Shown: piece after piece, positions 43,799 to 52,470 of the stretch | Numbering within the stretch: position 1 is the stretch's first letter | Layout of the letters: each line of letters begins with the position of its first letter | Assembly (NCBI GenBank): GCA_023265625.1 | Contig: JAHFST010000001.1 | Coordinates: forward strand, 223,265 to 287,264 | Length of the DNA stretch: 64,000 nt | From: Deltaproteobacteria bacterium | GTDB lineage: Bacteria > UBA10199 > JACPAL01 > JAHFST01 | Direction of reading: 5' to 3' | Program-made: the position numbers and the translations under genes | The notes under the pieces: model-generated | Databases searched by the model: none | What the model was told of the DNA's origin: nothing | Seen by the model: the letters and a program-made list of their open reading frames with translations, nothing else

Positions 43799-46608
43799 GT
43801 CGTGACCACCTCGAGACAGCGGCCACAAAGTCCCGGATGCTCCGTGGCTTGCCCGACTTGCGTGGACCAGGTCCAGCAGCGCTCACATTTTTGGCCGTCC
43901 GCATGGGAGATGGCGACAAACAGGGTGGGAAAATGCTCCATCGGTTCCGCCCCGGGAGCAATGTGAATGGCCCACTCCACCTGTGAGACGAGCAACAGGG
44001 AGGCCAAGGAGTTGCGGAAGGGTTCGAGGATGCTTTCCGGCTCTCCGGTGGCGGTCAAGGTGATCTTGGCCTCCAGGGCATTGCCGATCTTCTTTTCTTG
44101 CCGGGCCTTTTCCAAAACCTTTAAGATCTCGCCGCGGATATCGGCCAAATGTTCCCAGCGACTGGAGAGTCCCTCGTTGAGGAGGGCGGTGTCTTGTTCC
44201 GGAAAATCGCTCAGGTGGACGGACTCCGATTTGCCGGGAAACGCGGGAATATGTTGCCAGACTTCTTCGGCGGTGAAGGCCAGGATCGGGGCGCTCAATT
44301 GGGCCAGGACCACGGCAGTCCGGCATAAGACGGTTTGGGCGGCCCGGCGCGTGGGGCTATTTTTACCGGAGACGTAGAGCCGGTCTTTGAGGATATCGAG
44401 ATAAAAAGCCGACAGGGTCACGGTGCAGAACCGATTGAGCTCATGGAAGATGACGTGAAAATTATACTCCTCGTAAGCCTCTCGAGTGCGGTGGATGAGT
44501 TTTTGCAACTGATGCAGCAGCCATTGATCGATTTCTTCCAGTGCTGCATAGGGGACTTGCATGGTGGCGGTTTCAAAGTCCGAAAGATTGCCCAAGAGAA
44601 ATCGGCAGGTGTTGCGAATCTTACGATAGGCCTCGATCAGACGGTTCAGGATTTCTGGAGACACCCGGATGTCATGCCGGTAATCTTCCGCGGCGACCCA
44701 GAGCCGCAACACATCGGCGCCATATTGTTTGAGGACCTGCTCTGGTGGCAGGTAGTTTTTGGCCGACTTGGAATATTTTTTTCCGGTGCCGTCGACGACA
44801 AACCCATGGGTCAAGACGTTTTGGTAAGGGGGACGATTACGGGTGCCGAGTGAGGCGATCAGCGAGGAATGAAACCAGCCGCGATGTTGATCGCTCCCTT
44901 CAAGGTAGAGGTGGGCCGGAAACTCCAGGTCCGAATTTTTTTCCAGCACCGCCGCAAAACTGACTCCTGAGTCAAACCAGACATCCAAGATGTCTTCTTC
45001 TTTTTTCCAATGAGACCCCTGACAGGAAGGGCATGTCCTGCCGTTTGGCAAAAAATCTTCGATAGGATGAGCAAACCAGGCGTCGGCGCCTTCTTGTTCA
45101 AACAGGTCGGCAATTTTCCGGATCGACTCGGGTTCCAATAAATGATGGCCGCAAGCTAAACACTGAAAGGCCGGAATGGGGACGCCCCAGCTACGCTGCC
45201 TGGAGAGGCACCAGTCGGGTCGTTTCTCGACCATATTGTAGATCCGATCCCGACCCCAAGTGGGGATCCAGTTGACGCGCCGGATCGCGTCTAAGCATCG
45301 GGCCCGCAAATCTCCTTCGGAGAGGGAGACAAACCATTGTTTGGTGGCCCGAAAGATCACTGGGTTTTTGCAGCGCCAGCAATGGGGATAAGAATGTTGA
45401 ATTTTATCTTCATGAATCAAATGGCCGGAGGTGCGGAGTCGCTCGGTGACGAGCGGATTGGCCTCGACGATATTTTTTCCCACCCATTCCGGGACGCCCA
45501 CCTCTGCGGTGAATCGTCCCCGATTGTCCACCGGGGTCAAGATGGGTAAGTCATAGGCGAGCCCCACCTGGTGGTCGTCCTCCCCATGTCCGGGGGCGAT
45601 GTGGACGCAACCGGTGCCACGTTCCATGGTGACATGTTTGGAGAGGAGGAGGCGCGAATCGCGATCCAGAAAGGGATGGCGAGCCACCTTGTTTTCCAAT
45701 TTTTTGGCGGAGAAGCGATCCAGGATCACCGGTTCGCCTTTGATCCCCAGCAGGGTGGCGAAGGCGTCGACCAAGCTTTTGGCGATCACATAGACCTTGC
45801 CTTGATGTTCCAGGGCGACATAGTCAAAATTCGGGTGAAAGGCGATGGCCAGGTTGGCCGGGATGGTCCAGGGCGTGGTGGTCCAGATCACCACGTAGAC
45901 ATCTTTGCCGGCCAATTTTGGCAACTCCAAATCTTGTTGGATCGAAAAAGCGACGTAGATGGAGGGCGATTCGTGGTCTTCATATTCGACCTCTGCCTCG
46001 GCCAGGGCGGTTTGACAGTGCGGGCACCAGAGGACGGGCTTGAGGCCATTGTACACAAGTCCCTTCTCAACCAACTGACCGAACTCCCGGCAGATGGTGG
46101 CCTCATAGGCGAAGTTCATGGTCAAGTAGGGCTGATCCCAGGTGGCAAAGATGCCCAGACGCTGGAAATCAGCACGTTGCAGGTCCACAAATTTTTGCGC
46201 GTAGGTTCGGCATTCCTGGCGGATCTCCAGTTTGGAAAGGGTGCGCTTTTTGGGGCCTAAGTTTTTATCCACCTGGTGTTCGATGGGGAGGCCGTGACAG
46301 TCCCAGCCCGGCACGTAGGGGCAAAACAGGCCGGACATGCTTTTATACTTTAAAATAATATCTTTGAGGGTCTTGTTGAGGATGTGGCCAAAATGAATCG
46401 ACCCGTTCGCGTAGGGTGGGCCATCGTGGAGGATAAAACGGTTGCGCGTCCGGTTTTTGTCGAGGATTTTTTGGTAAAGCTTGTCCGTATCCCACTTTTG
46501 TAAAAAGCGGGGCTCCTTCTCCGCGAGATCCGCTTTCATCGGAAAGTCGGTCTGGGGGAGGTTGAGGGTTTGCTTATACTCTACGGATTTATTCTTGGAC
46601 TCCGACAT
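43795..46608 (-). CDS. ileS: Isoleucyl-tRNA synthetase
   Basis: Class I synthetase for tRNA-Ile (937 residues, normal bacterial length). The HIGH motif is HFGH at 72-75 (PPYANGSIHFGHILNKT). The KMSKS-type loop is KYSKS at 611-615. The editing domain has VIWTTTPWTIPANLA and GTGCVHIAPGHGEDD. The C-terminal zinc finger is CERCWTWSTQ...HPGLCGRCLEVV. The start overlaps the upstream lipoprotein gene by 20 bp. Confidence 0.97.
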   Translation of the reverse strand: MSESKNKSVEYKQTLNLPQTDFPMKADLAEKEPRFLQKWDTDKLYQKILDKNRTRNRFILHDGPPYANGSIHFGHILNKTLKDIILKYKSMSGLFCPYVPGWDCHGLPIEHQVDKNLGPKKRTLSKLEIRQECRTYAQKFVDLQRADFQRLGIFATWDQPYLTMNFAYEATICREFGQLVEKGLVYNGLKPVLWCPHCQTALAEAEVEYEDHESPSIYVAFSIQQDLELPKLAGKDVYVVIWTTTPWTIPANLAIAFHPNFDYVALEHQGKVYVIAKSLVDAFATLLGIKGEPVILDRFSAKKLENKVARHPFLDRDSRLLLSKHVTMERGTGCVHIAPGHGEDDHQVGLAYDLPILTPVDNRGRFTAEVGVPEWVGKNIVEANPLVTERLRTSGHLIHEDKIQHSYPHCWRCKNPVIFRATKQWFVSLSEGDLRARCLDAIRRVNWIPTWGRDRIYNMVEKRPDWCLSRQRSWGVPIPAFQCLACGHHLLEPESIRKIADLFEQEGADAWFAHPIEDFLPNGRTCPSCQGSHWKKEEDILDVWFDSGVSFAAVLEKNSDLEFPAHLYLEGSDQHRGWFHSSLIASLGTRNRPPYQNVLTHGFVVDGTGKKYSKSAKNYLPPEQVLKQYGADVLRLWVAAEDYRHDIRVSPEILNRLIEAYRKIRNTCRFLLGNLSDFETATMQVPYAALEEIDQWLLHQLQKLIHRTREAYEEYNFHVIFHELNRFCTVTLSAFYLDILKDRLYVSGKNSPTRRAAQTVLCRTAVVLAQLSAPILAFTAEEVWQHIPAFPGKSESVHLSDFPEQDTALLNEGLSSRWEHLADIRGEILKVLEKARQEKKIGNALEAKITLTATGEPESILEPFRNSLASLLLVSQVEWAIHIAPGAEPMEHFPTLFVAISHADGQKCERCWTWSTQVGQATEHPGLCGRCLEVVTT

Positions 46609-47062
46609 TGGTCATTTCAAAATCTTCCCGTCGCAACAGGTCGGCCATTTTGTTTAATACCCGACGTTCCTCCCGACCACTCGAAATGACATGGTTAACC
46701 AGACTTCTGACCGGGGTGGAGATAGTCACGACCGATTTGCCTCCCTCCTCTTCAATAGAGATTTCCACACGGTAATAAGCCCCGGTAGTGCCATAATCTT
46801 TGCGCTCAAACAGGTCGAGGTAATGGGAGTTGGATTTGGTGCTCATCCAACCACTGCGGATCGACCCTTTGGCCTCGTCCGAATCGTCAATTTTATACCC
46901 CAGCATATCCAGGGCCTTTTTGCCGCTCTCAAAGGTTTCTTTGGCGGGGGCGCTGAATTTTTTCTCAATCGTGGCGGCGGCAGGGTGATCCTTGCCATAA
47001 ACCAAGACCTTGGTGCAACCGGTGGTGGCAAGCAGGGCGATCAGCAGCGGAAGATATTTCAT
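46589..47062 (-). CDS. Small lipoprotein (157 aa), unknown role
   Basis: Signal peptide with lipobox: MKYLPLLIALLATTGC, Cys16 the lipid site. The rest is a small alpha/beta domain (ETFESGKKALDMLGYKIDDS, AYYRVEISIEEEGGKSVVTI). No family name recognised; the pattern is like small outer-membrane lipoproteins of deltaproteobacteria. It lies between the second lgt (ATGA overlap) and ileS (20-bp overlap), inside the lipoprotein-maturation cluster. Confidence 0.8.
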   Translation of the reverse strand: MKYLPLLIALLATTGCTKVLVYGKDHPAAATIEKKFSAPAKETFESGKKALDMLGYKIDDSDEAKGSIRSGWMSTKSNSHYLDLFERKDYGTTGAYYRVEISIEEEGGKSVVTISTPVRSLVNHVISSGREERRVLNKMADLLRREDFEMTNVGVQE

Positions 47063-47859
47063 GAAGACCTTTTTTGGGCGTCCCCATTATGGGGGCGCAA
47101 ATAACAATACAGAGCCGTTGCCACCAAGAACATGATGATACTGACAAACTGAGAAGTGGACAGCCACCCCGGGATCACAAAACCGCGGACGACATCACCG
47201 CGAAAGGTTTCCAAGATTGACCGTGCCACGCTGTAGAGAACGATATAGAGAAGAAAAACTGCCCCGTCAAATTTTTTCCTCCGACTGGCGAGCGTCAAAA
47301 TTAAGAAGATTCCCAGCTCAGCGGCCATCTCCATGAGTTGGCTAGGGAAGAGCGGGATGCCGGCCGGGGCCAGGGAATATTCCGTGGCTGGGAAGGTGAG
47401 GGCCGCAAAAAAACCATCGGCGGGGCGTCCGTAGCAACAACCGGCGGCCAGGCAACCCAGGCGACCAATCGCATGCCCCAGGGCCACCCCGGGCATAAAG
47501 AGGTCGGCGACCTTGAAAAACGGCAGGCGATGTTTCTTTAAGTAAAAGATGCTAACTAAGATGGAACTGATCAGCCCGCCGTAAAATACCAGGCCGCCTT
47601 CCCAGATGCGAAAGATACCTAAGATGTCCAAGGCGTAACGATGCCATTCGACGATAATATAGAGAAGCCTTGCCCCCACCAGGGTGGCGAGGATGATGTA
47701 AAAGGCCAGGTCCATCACGATGTCAGGCGCGATCCCAATTTTTTTCCCCTCCCGCACCGTCCAGGTGATCCCCACGACAAAGCCCAGCGCGACTAAGACG
47801 CCGTATGTGTAAACTCGAATACCACTGAAGAGGGGGATTTCAAATAAGAGAGGGTGCAT
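47059..47859 (-). CDS. lgt: Prolipoprotein diacylglyceryl transferase, paralog 2
   Basis: 266 residues from ATG 47859 (MHPLLFEIPLFSGIRVYTYG). The frame extends to 47934, but the first ATG before the conserved IRVYTYGVLVALGF is used. Blocks: FRIWEGGLVFYGGLISS, GRLGCLAAGCCYGRPADGFF (R and G conserved, Asn replaced as in many deltaproteobacteria), LFPSQLMEMAAELG and FRGDVVRGFVIPGWLSTSQ. It is closer to canonical Lgt than the paralog at 42519. First gene of the run lgt-lipoprotein-ileS-lspA-lgt-CPBP. Confidence 0.88.
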   Translation of the reverse strand: MHPLLFEIPLFSGIRVYTYGVLVALGFVVGITWTVREGKKIGIAPDIVMDLAFYIILATLVGARLLYIIVEWHRYALDILGIFRIWEGGLVFYGGLISSILVSIFYLKKHRLPFFKVADLFMPGVALGHAIGRLGCLAAGCCYGRPADGFFAALTFPATEYSLAPAGIPLFPSQLMEMAAELGIFLILTLASRRKKFDGAVFLLYIVLYSVARSILETFRGDVVRGFVIPGWLSTSQFVSIIMFLVATALYCYLRPHNGDAQKRSS

Positions 47860-47922
47860 TGGCGCAGAATATACTGAGCCAAACAGAATTGTAAAGGGAA
47901 GTACAGGTATCGATGGTTTCGG

Positions 47923-47950
47923 GTAGGGGTTCAAAATTTTGAACCCCTAC
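47923..47950. repeat. Perfect 28-bp palindrome of the GTAGGGG family
   Basis: Half-site GTAGGGGTTCAAAA followed by its exact reverse complement. One base differs from the copy at 29843-29870. It lies between the M30-like gene and the second lgt, next to a terminator hairpin. Confidence 0.9.
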
Positions 47951-47951
47951 T

Positions 47952-47985
47952 AAAAAGGAAGCCCCCCGGGGGCAACCGGGGGGCT
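47952..47985 (-). terminator. Intrinsic terminator of the M30-like gene
   Basis: On the minus strand AGCCCCCCGG-TTGCC-CCCGGGGGGCT forms a very strong stem (47960-47985). It is followed by TCCTTTTTA. It lies about 100 bp after the stop of the metallopeptidase gene and before lgt, so it should separate the two transcripts. Confidence 0.8.
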
Positions 47986-47999
47986 CTTGCTTGGGGCAT

Positions 48000-48037
48000 C
48001 CTGCCGGGGAACCTCTCCTTGCGGAGAGGGTGGCAGG
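48000..48037. repeat. Palindromic element with CCTCTCC-TTGC-GGAGAGG core
   Basis: CCTGCC...CCTCTCCTTGCGGAGAGG...GGCAGG pairs over 38 bases. The CTCTCC/GGAGAG core with flanking CCTGCC/GGCAGG recalls REP-like repeats of Proteobacteria. Only one copy is seen. Confidence 0.55.
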
Positions 48038-48081
48038 GCTAGGGCTCGGGTTAAGCTAGCACAAAATTAATATTTGGGTAG

Positions 48082-49716
48082 TCATTTCAGCTTGGCGATG
48101 GATCCAATGACACTATTATTGCCGCCAGCACTGATGGATACCGTATCGGTTGTCCCTTCAATCATAAAATATTGAATCGCCGTTGACTCCACCGACGCCT
48201 GGATCGGAAAAGAGGTGGGGGTGGAGATGGTGGGCCCGCTTAAGACTGTCCCTCGGCCGTCATCGGCGTTGCATCGGAGGCAAATCCCCGTGTAGTTTCC
48301 GGTGACGGGGTGGACCTCGCGGGCTTGATAATTATAGCGGGAATCATCGGTCGCTCCGCTGCCAGAAAGGGCGATGGCCATCGACCAGTTTTTGACAAAA
48401 TCATTGAAGTCATCGAAGCTGCTTTGGGTCCCGGCAAAGGCCGTCTCAATATTGCTGATACTGGTTTTCGAGGTGTTTAACAGGCGTTTGATAAAGGCAT
48501 TGCCGTCCGCGCTTTGTTCGTAAAGATACCGAATGAATAGGTAACTCATGCCACGTTCCGCCAAGCCAGGGGCAGTGGATGGGGCCAAGGGGCTCGTCTG
48601 AGGATTGGCCAAAGCCAGACGTACCCTGGAGGGATTTTCCCGGCCAAAACCGGTGATGTCTTCCGCAAAATGGGAGAGGGCTTCATTGAGCCAGGAGACT
48701 TCCGGAGAGCCGCCATTGAGAAAGACATGTTGTTGAAAGCTGGTCATGTGTTGGTATTCGTGGGCCAGCACGCCGGGGAGGATATTGTGAATCGTAAAAT
48801 CGACCGAGACATTGGGGCCAAAGCTGCCCTGCGGGTCCGGGACCATGGTGAAAAACATCTCGCGCTCGTTGGAGGCCGGGTTGCCGGAGCTTTGCACATA
48901 AAGATCGCCCGGAAAGAAAAATCCGGTGACGAGGCCGCCCGAAGTGGCCATCTTATTGAGGATGGGGGTCATCAAGATGGTCATCGTGCCATCATTGTTG
49001 ATGTCTGACTCTTGCCCAAATATATCTCGCTCGAGCGGGAGGGCAATGTCTTCAAATTCTGAGGCCAAGGTGTCCACGTCCTCATCCACCACTAAGTTAG
49101 CGGCATCGTTGTCGACATAGACCAACAGGTTGCTGGTTTTAACCCGGAGGGTGGCGGTGACGGTTTTATACGAGCTAATCGAGCTCATACTGGAAAGAAC
49201 GCGGAAGGATTGTGTGTCTCCCACGGTTTCAGCTTTATTCAATGCGGCCAAGGAAGAGGTCTTAAACGGTTCAAACTCATCTGATTGCGAAAATATCTCG
49301 GAGGATTCCATGAGGTATTGATGGAATTGAATCTCCTCCGGTTCCTCCGGTTTGACTGGGTCAGCCATGGAGAGCCCTAATCTCGAGCTGGTGGCATTGA
49401 CAGGAGAGCTGGCCGAACTATTGATCGCAATGGTGGTGTTACTGGAGCTGGTTGGGACCAGCGCCACCAAGTATTTATCTTGGGCTTGTTGGGGAGTTAC
49501 TTGGGCGCTGCTTATTGACAGGTTGAGTTCCAGCGTTTGGACGTCCTGGAGCGCAAGCCCTGATAAACTTTCAAAGCCGCCTCCGATGCTACTGACGGTG
49601 TTGGTGGCCGCGCTTTGCCCGCTGCTGCCGGTACCGCTGCTGCTGCAAGAAGTTGTGATGAGAAGTGCCGCAAAAGTTAAAACGACGACTGATCTGCCCC
49701 CCCGCTGTCCCCTCAA
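48082..49716 (-). CDS. Secreted lipoprotein, M30 (hyicolysin)-like zinc metallopeptidase
   Basis: 544 residues. The TTG start at 49716 is fixed by AGGAGG about 6 bases upstream (49722-49727). The signal peptide has a lipobox at Cys24 (LLITTSCSSSG). A Ser/Thr/Ala-rich region (25-120) forms a low-complexity tether. A domain with DNDAANLVVDEDVDTLASEF and DINNDGTMTILMTPI precedes the zinc site HEYQH (319-323). About 20 residues later comes WLNEALSHFAED, supplying the third ligand Glu, as in peptidase M30. FIRYLYEQSADGNAF follows. Probably a surface or periplasmic protease; the substrate is unknown. Confidence 0.85.
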   Translation of the reverse strand: MRGQRGGRSVVVLTFAALLITTSCSSSGTGSSGQSAATNTVSSIGGGFESLSGLALQDVQTLELNLSISSAQVTPQQAQDKYLVALVPTSSSNTTIAINSSASSPVNATSSRLGLSMADPVKPEEPEEIQFHQYLMESSEIFSQSDEFEPFKTSSLAALNKAETVGDTQSFRVLSSMSSISSYKTVTATLRVKTSNLLVYVDNDAANLVVDEDVDTLASEFEDIALPLERDIFGQESDINNDGTMTILMTPILNKMATSGGLVTGFFFPGDLYVQSSGNPASNEREMFFTMVPDPQGSFGPNVSVDFTIHNILPGVLAHEYQHMTSFQQHVFLNGGSPEVSWLNEALSHFAEDITGFGRENPSRVRLALANPQTSPLAPSTAPGLAERGMSYLFIRYLYEQSADGNAFIKRLLNTSKTSISNIETAFAGTQSSFDDFNDFVKNWSMAIALSGSGATDDSRYNYQAREVHPVTGNYTGICLRCNADDGRGTVLSGPTISTPTSFPIQASVESTAIQYFMIEGTTDTVSISAGGNNSVIGSIAKLK

Positions 49717-49721
49717 TGCCC

Positions 49722-49727
49722 CCTCCT
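49722..49727 (-). promoter_or_regulatory. Ribosome binding site that selects a TTG start
   Basis: On the minus strand GAGGAGGGGGCA precedes TTG 49716. AGGAGG is a full Shine-Dalgarno match with normal spacing, so the rare TTG start of the metallopeptidase lipoprotein is well supported. Confidence 0.75.
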
Positions 49728-49948
49728 CGGTTCTTGAATGGTTGTTTGAACCTACGGAGAGGAGTTAGATGCAAATTTAGTTCCATGATGTCATTTTTGA
49801 TAATAAAAACTTATGGTATTAAAAAAGTCGTTATTTTCTAATATTTTATATTAATTGTATACTGATCAATATGATGAAGTAATGGGGGAAATGGGGTGAT
49901 ATTGAACCCATTTAGAGGGTAAACGCGACTATCCTATCAATTTGATAA

Positions 49949-49970
49949 AGTCATTTTGATAAAAATGACT
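49949..49970 (-). terminator. Weak hairpin after the GGDEF gene
   Basis: AGTCATTTT paired with AAAATGACT, directly after the stop of the diguanylate cyclase gene on the minus strand, followed by TTATC. The stem is A/T-rich and the T-run short, so it is only a possible terminator. A second small palindrome (TATCAATTTGATA) lies just beyond. The remaining spacer to 49716 is A+T-rich and shows no gene. Confidence 0.4.
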
Positions 49971-49971
49971 G

Positions 49972-50973
49972 TTAATTGAGGTCGTTTTTACTGTCATTGC
50001 GCAGCGCGGCGATGCTGATGGGGAGTTCCAGCTGATCTTCTTCGACGGCGGGTTTGAGATAGACGACCATGCCGCGGCCGTCTTTTTTGGCCTGGTACAG
50101 GGATTGGTCCGCCTCCCGCAAAAAATTACCGGCGGAGGTTAAGCGCGGATGAAAAGAGGCAATGCCAATGCTGGCCGAGAGGGGAAATATTTTTTTCTGA
50201 TCGACGAAGGGGGTGTTCTTGATTTTTTTTAAGATACGTTCTCCGAGTCGACAGGCGGATTTTGCGTCGGTCTCCGGGAGCAGGACGGAAAACTCATCGC
50301 CACCATAACGGGCGATGCTATCCACCGAACGAACCGTCTCGCGCAACATTTCTGCCACGTTGATCAAGACCTGATCCCCTTTGGGGTGCCCACACGTGTC
50401 ATTGATCATTTTGAAGCCGTCGAGATCGATCATCACCAGCGAAAGCGGACGCCAATAACGCTTGGATCGGGCAAACTCCTTTTCCAGGCCCTCCAAAAAC
50501 CAGCGATGGTTGTAAAGATTGGTCAAGCCGTCTTTTTCCGCCATTTCCTTGAGACGTTTCTGCGCCGCGAGCAATTCATCGCGCATTTTTCTTTTTTCCA
50601 AGGCGGTGCCAATAATGTGAAAGAGGGCCACCGTGTCGAGTTCTTCCTTGAGAATGTAATCATCAACCCCTAACTTGAAGGCCTCGCGTACAACTTCAAT
50701 ATTCCCCTCGCGAGAAATGACGATGACCGGGATCTCATAGTCGAGGTTCCTTTTTAGAATGAGCAGCAAGGTCATGACGTTGACCTCGGGTGGGCTATGA
50801 TCCGTGATAATGAGGTCAAAGCGTCTCTGCGCAAGGGCTCGAACCGCCTCGGCATTGCTGAGGACGAACTTTATTTTAGCGGCGATCTTGGAGCGCGTGA
50901 GCGACTCCTTAATCAACTGATGATCCCCACGATGAGGATTAATTATTAATATGGTTAATATTTCTTTTTCCAT
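49972..50973 (-). CDS. Response regulator with GGDEF output (diguanylate cyclase)
   Basis: 333 residues. The receiver domain (1-125) has the phospho-acceptor candidate Asp58 (LIITDHSPP) and the Lys in YILKEE. The usual N-terminal Asp pair is replaced (ILIINPHRGD), so Mg binding may be weakened. A coiled linker (KRKMRDELLAAQKRLKEMAE) leads to the GGDEF domain, with an exact GGDEF at 224-228. The RxxD inhibitory site (R215-D218) lies five residues before it. It should make cyclic di-GMP from GTP with product inhibition. Monocistronic. Confidence 0.92.
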   Translation of the reverse strand: MEKEILTILIINPHRGDHQLIKESLTRSKIAAKIKFVLSNAEAVRALAQRRFDLIITDHSPPEVNVMTLLLILKRNLDYEIPVIVISREGNIEVVREAFKLGVDDYILKEELDTVALFHIIGTALEKRKMRDELLAAQKRLKEMAEKDGLTNLYNHRWFLEGLEKEFARSKRYWRPLSLVMIDLDGFKMINDTCGHPKGDQVLINVAEMLRETVRSVDSIARYGGDEFSVLLPETDAKSACRLGERILKKIKNTPFVDQKKIFPLSASIGIASFHPRLTSAGNFLREADQSLYQAKKDGRGMVVYLKPAVEEDQLELPISIAALRNDSKNDLN

Positions 50974-51086
50974 TTTAATGAGCCCAAGCCGACTAGAAGT
51001 TAGGATTATAGCCTAAAATTATTTTTTGACAATAATTGCTTTACAAGTGATGTCCCCGTAGATAGGTTTCAGTTCTCATTTCTTTT

Positions 51087-52466
51087 ATGGGCATCACGAT
51101 CATTCAAAAAAGCGATCTTTCCCAGAAGAAAACCAACCCCAAGATTGCCTTGGTGCTGGCGGGTGGCGCCATTACCGGTGGGACCTTCAAGGTCGGTGGC
51201 CTCAAGGCCCTTAATGACTTTTTGGTCAACCGAAAGGTGACGGATTTTGATATTTATGTGGGGCTCTCCGCCGGCGGTTTTTTGGCGGCGCCTTTGGCGG
51301 GAGGTATTTCTCCGGAAGAGATGTTGAAGAGCTTGGATGGAACCTCCGAGTATTTCAGCCAGTTATCCCCCTTTCATGTTTATTGGCCGAATTTTAGCGA
51401 GTATCTTGAGCGGCCACTGTCTTATCTTTACCGGCGGGCCACTTATTTGCCCGGTATCTTGTACGATTTTGTCCGGAGCTCGCCCAAATTGTGGCCGTTG
51501 TTTCGGGATAATTTTATGCAATTTGTGAGTCATCCTAATTATTCCAACCTGGAGTCGATGCTGAAGCCATTGGCGCGCGTGGTTTACTCCACGCGCTCTA
51601 TGCCTTCTATCTCCCAGGGGCTCCCGACGGGTTTGTTTGATAATCACCGCCTGGAAAAATATCTGCGCACCAACATGGAACGCAATCGCTTGACGAACAA
51701 TTTCAAGACATTGCGCCGGGTGCGAGGGAAGTCCTTGTATATTGTGGCGATGGATATTGATACGGCGGAGCGGATTATTTTTGGCCCCGATGAGAAGAGC
51801 GATGTGAGCATCTCCCAGGCGGTGCAGGCCTCTTCGGCGATGCCGGGATTTTATAAGCCGGCTCGGATTAAGGGTGTTGATTACGTGGATGGGGCGGTTC
51901 GTCGTACGACGAACATGGATATTGCGATTAAAAAGGGTGCGGATTTGGTGGTGTGTTACAACCCGTTTAGGCCTTTTAACAATCGGATTGTTTTGGAATA
52001 CCTGCGAGAAGAAGATAAGTACGTGACGAAAAATCGGCGTATTTCCGATAACGGCGTCCTGATGGTGATTAACCAGGTGTTTCGGACCATCCTGCATACC
52101 CGGATTCGTTATTATATCGATCAGATCCAGAACGATCAAAATTTTAAGGGTGATATTATCCTGATTGAGCCCAAGGAAGACGATGCCGCTTTCTTTGAGA
52201 TGAATCCATTCGCTTTTTGGAATCGAGCCAAGGCGGCTCGGCATGGGTTTACAACGGTGCGTGAGTCTATCGAGGCACGCTATGATGAGATCTCGGCCAT
52301 TCTTAACTCCTATGGCATCGAGACCACTAGGGAGATTGTCGATCTTGATTACCTAAAGATTTCCAAGCCCACCTCCGATGATGCAACCGTCATGACCATC
52401 CTCGAGAAAGAGTCCCCGAAGAAGGGGACCAAACAGCACCCGCTGGAGCTTGTGTCCAACGGGTAA
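51087..52466 (+). CDS. Patatin-like phospholipase/acylhydrolase
   Basis: 459 residues. The oxyanion loop is ALVLAGGAITGGTFKVGG, the nucleophile Ser61 lies in GLSAGGF, and the catalytic Asp268 lies in VDGAV (DGA/G). SSAMPGFYKPARI is the usual pre-dyad block. No signal peptide. Long C-terminal extension (after about residue 300) with LIEPKEDDAAFFEMNPFAFW, as in deltaproteobacterial patatins. Likely hydrolyses membrane lipids or acyl esters. It ends 4 bases before the xseA start and may share a transcript with xseA-xseB-ispA. Confidence 0.88.
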   Translation: MGITIIQKSDLSQKKTNPKIALVLAGGAITGGTFKVGGLKALNDFLVNRKVTDFDIYVGLSAGGFLAAPLAGGISPEEMLKSLDGTSEYFSQLSPFHVYWPNFSEYLERPLSYLYRRATYLPGILYDFVRSSPKLWPLFRDNFMQFVSHPNYSNLESMLKPLARVVYSTRSMPSISQGLPTGLFDNHRLEKYLRTNMERNRLTNNFKTLRRVRGKSLYIVAMDIDTAERIIFGPDEKSDVSISQAVQASSAMPGFYKPARIKGVDYVDGAVRRTTNMDIAIKKGADLVVCYNPFRPFNNRIVLEYLREEDKYVTKNRRISDNGVLMVINQVFRTILHTRIRYYIDQIQNDQNFKGDIILIEPKEDDAAFFEMNPFAFWNRAKAARHGFTTVRESIEARYDEISAILNSYGIETTREIVDLDYLKISKPTSDDATVMTILEKESPKKGTKQHPLELVSNG

Positions 52467-52470
52467 ATCC

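Noticed and set aside
51026-51054. Promoter before the patatin gene (TTGACA at 51026-51031)
   Set aside because: No acceptable -10 element at 16-18 bases; left out.
51363-52244. 293-residue antisense ORF over the patatin gene
   Set aside because: The patatin motifs on the other strand are clear; the antisense product is His/Arg-rich with no family features.
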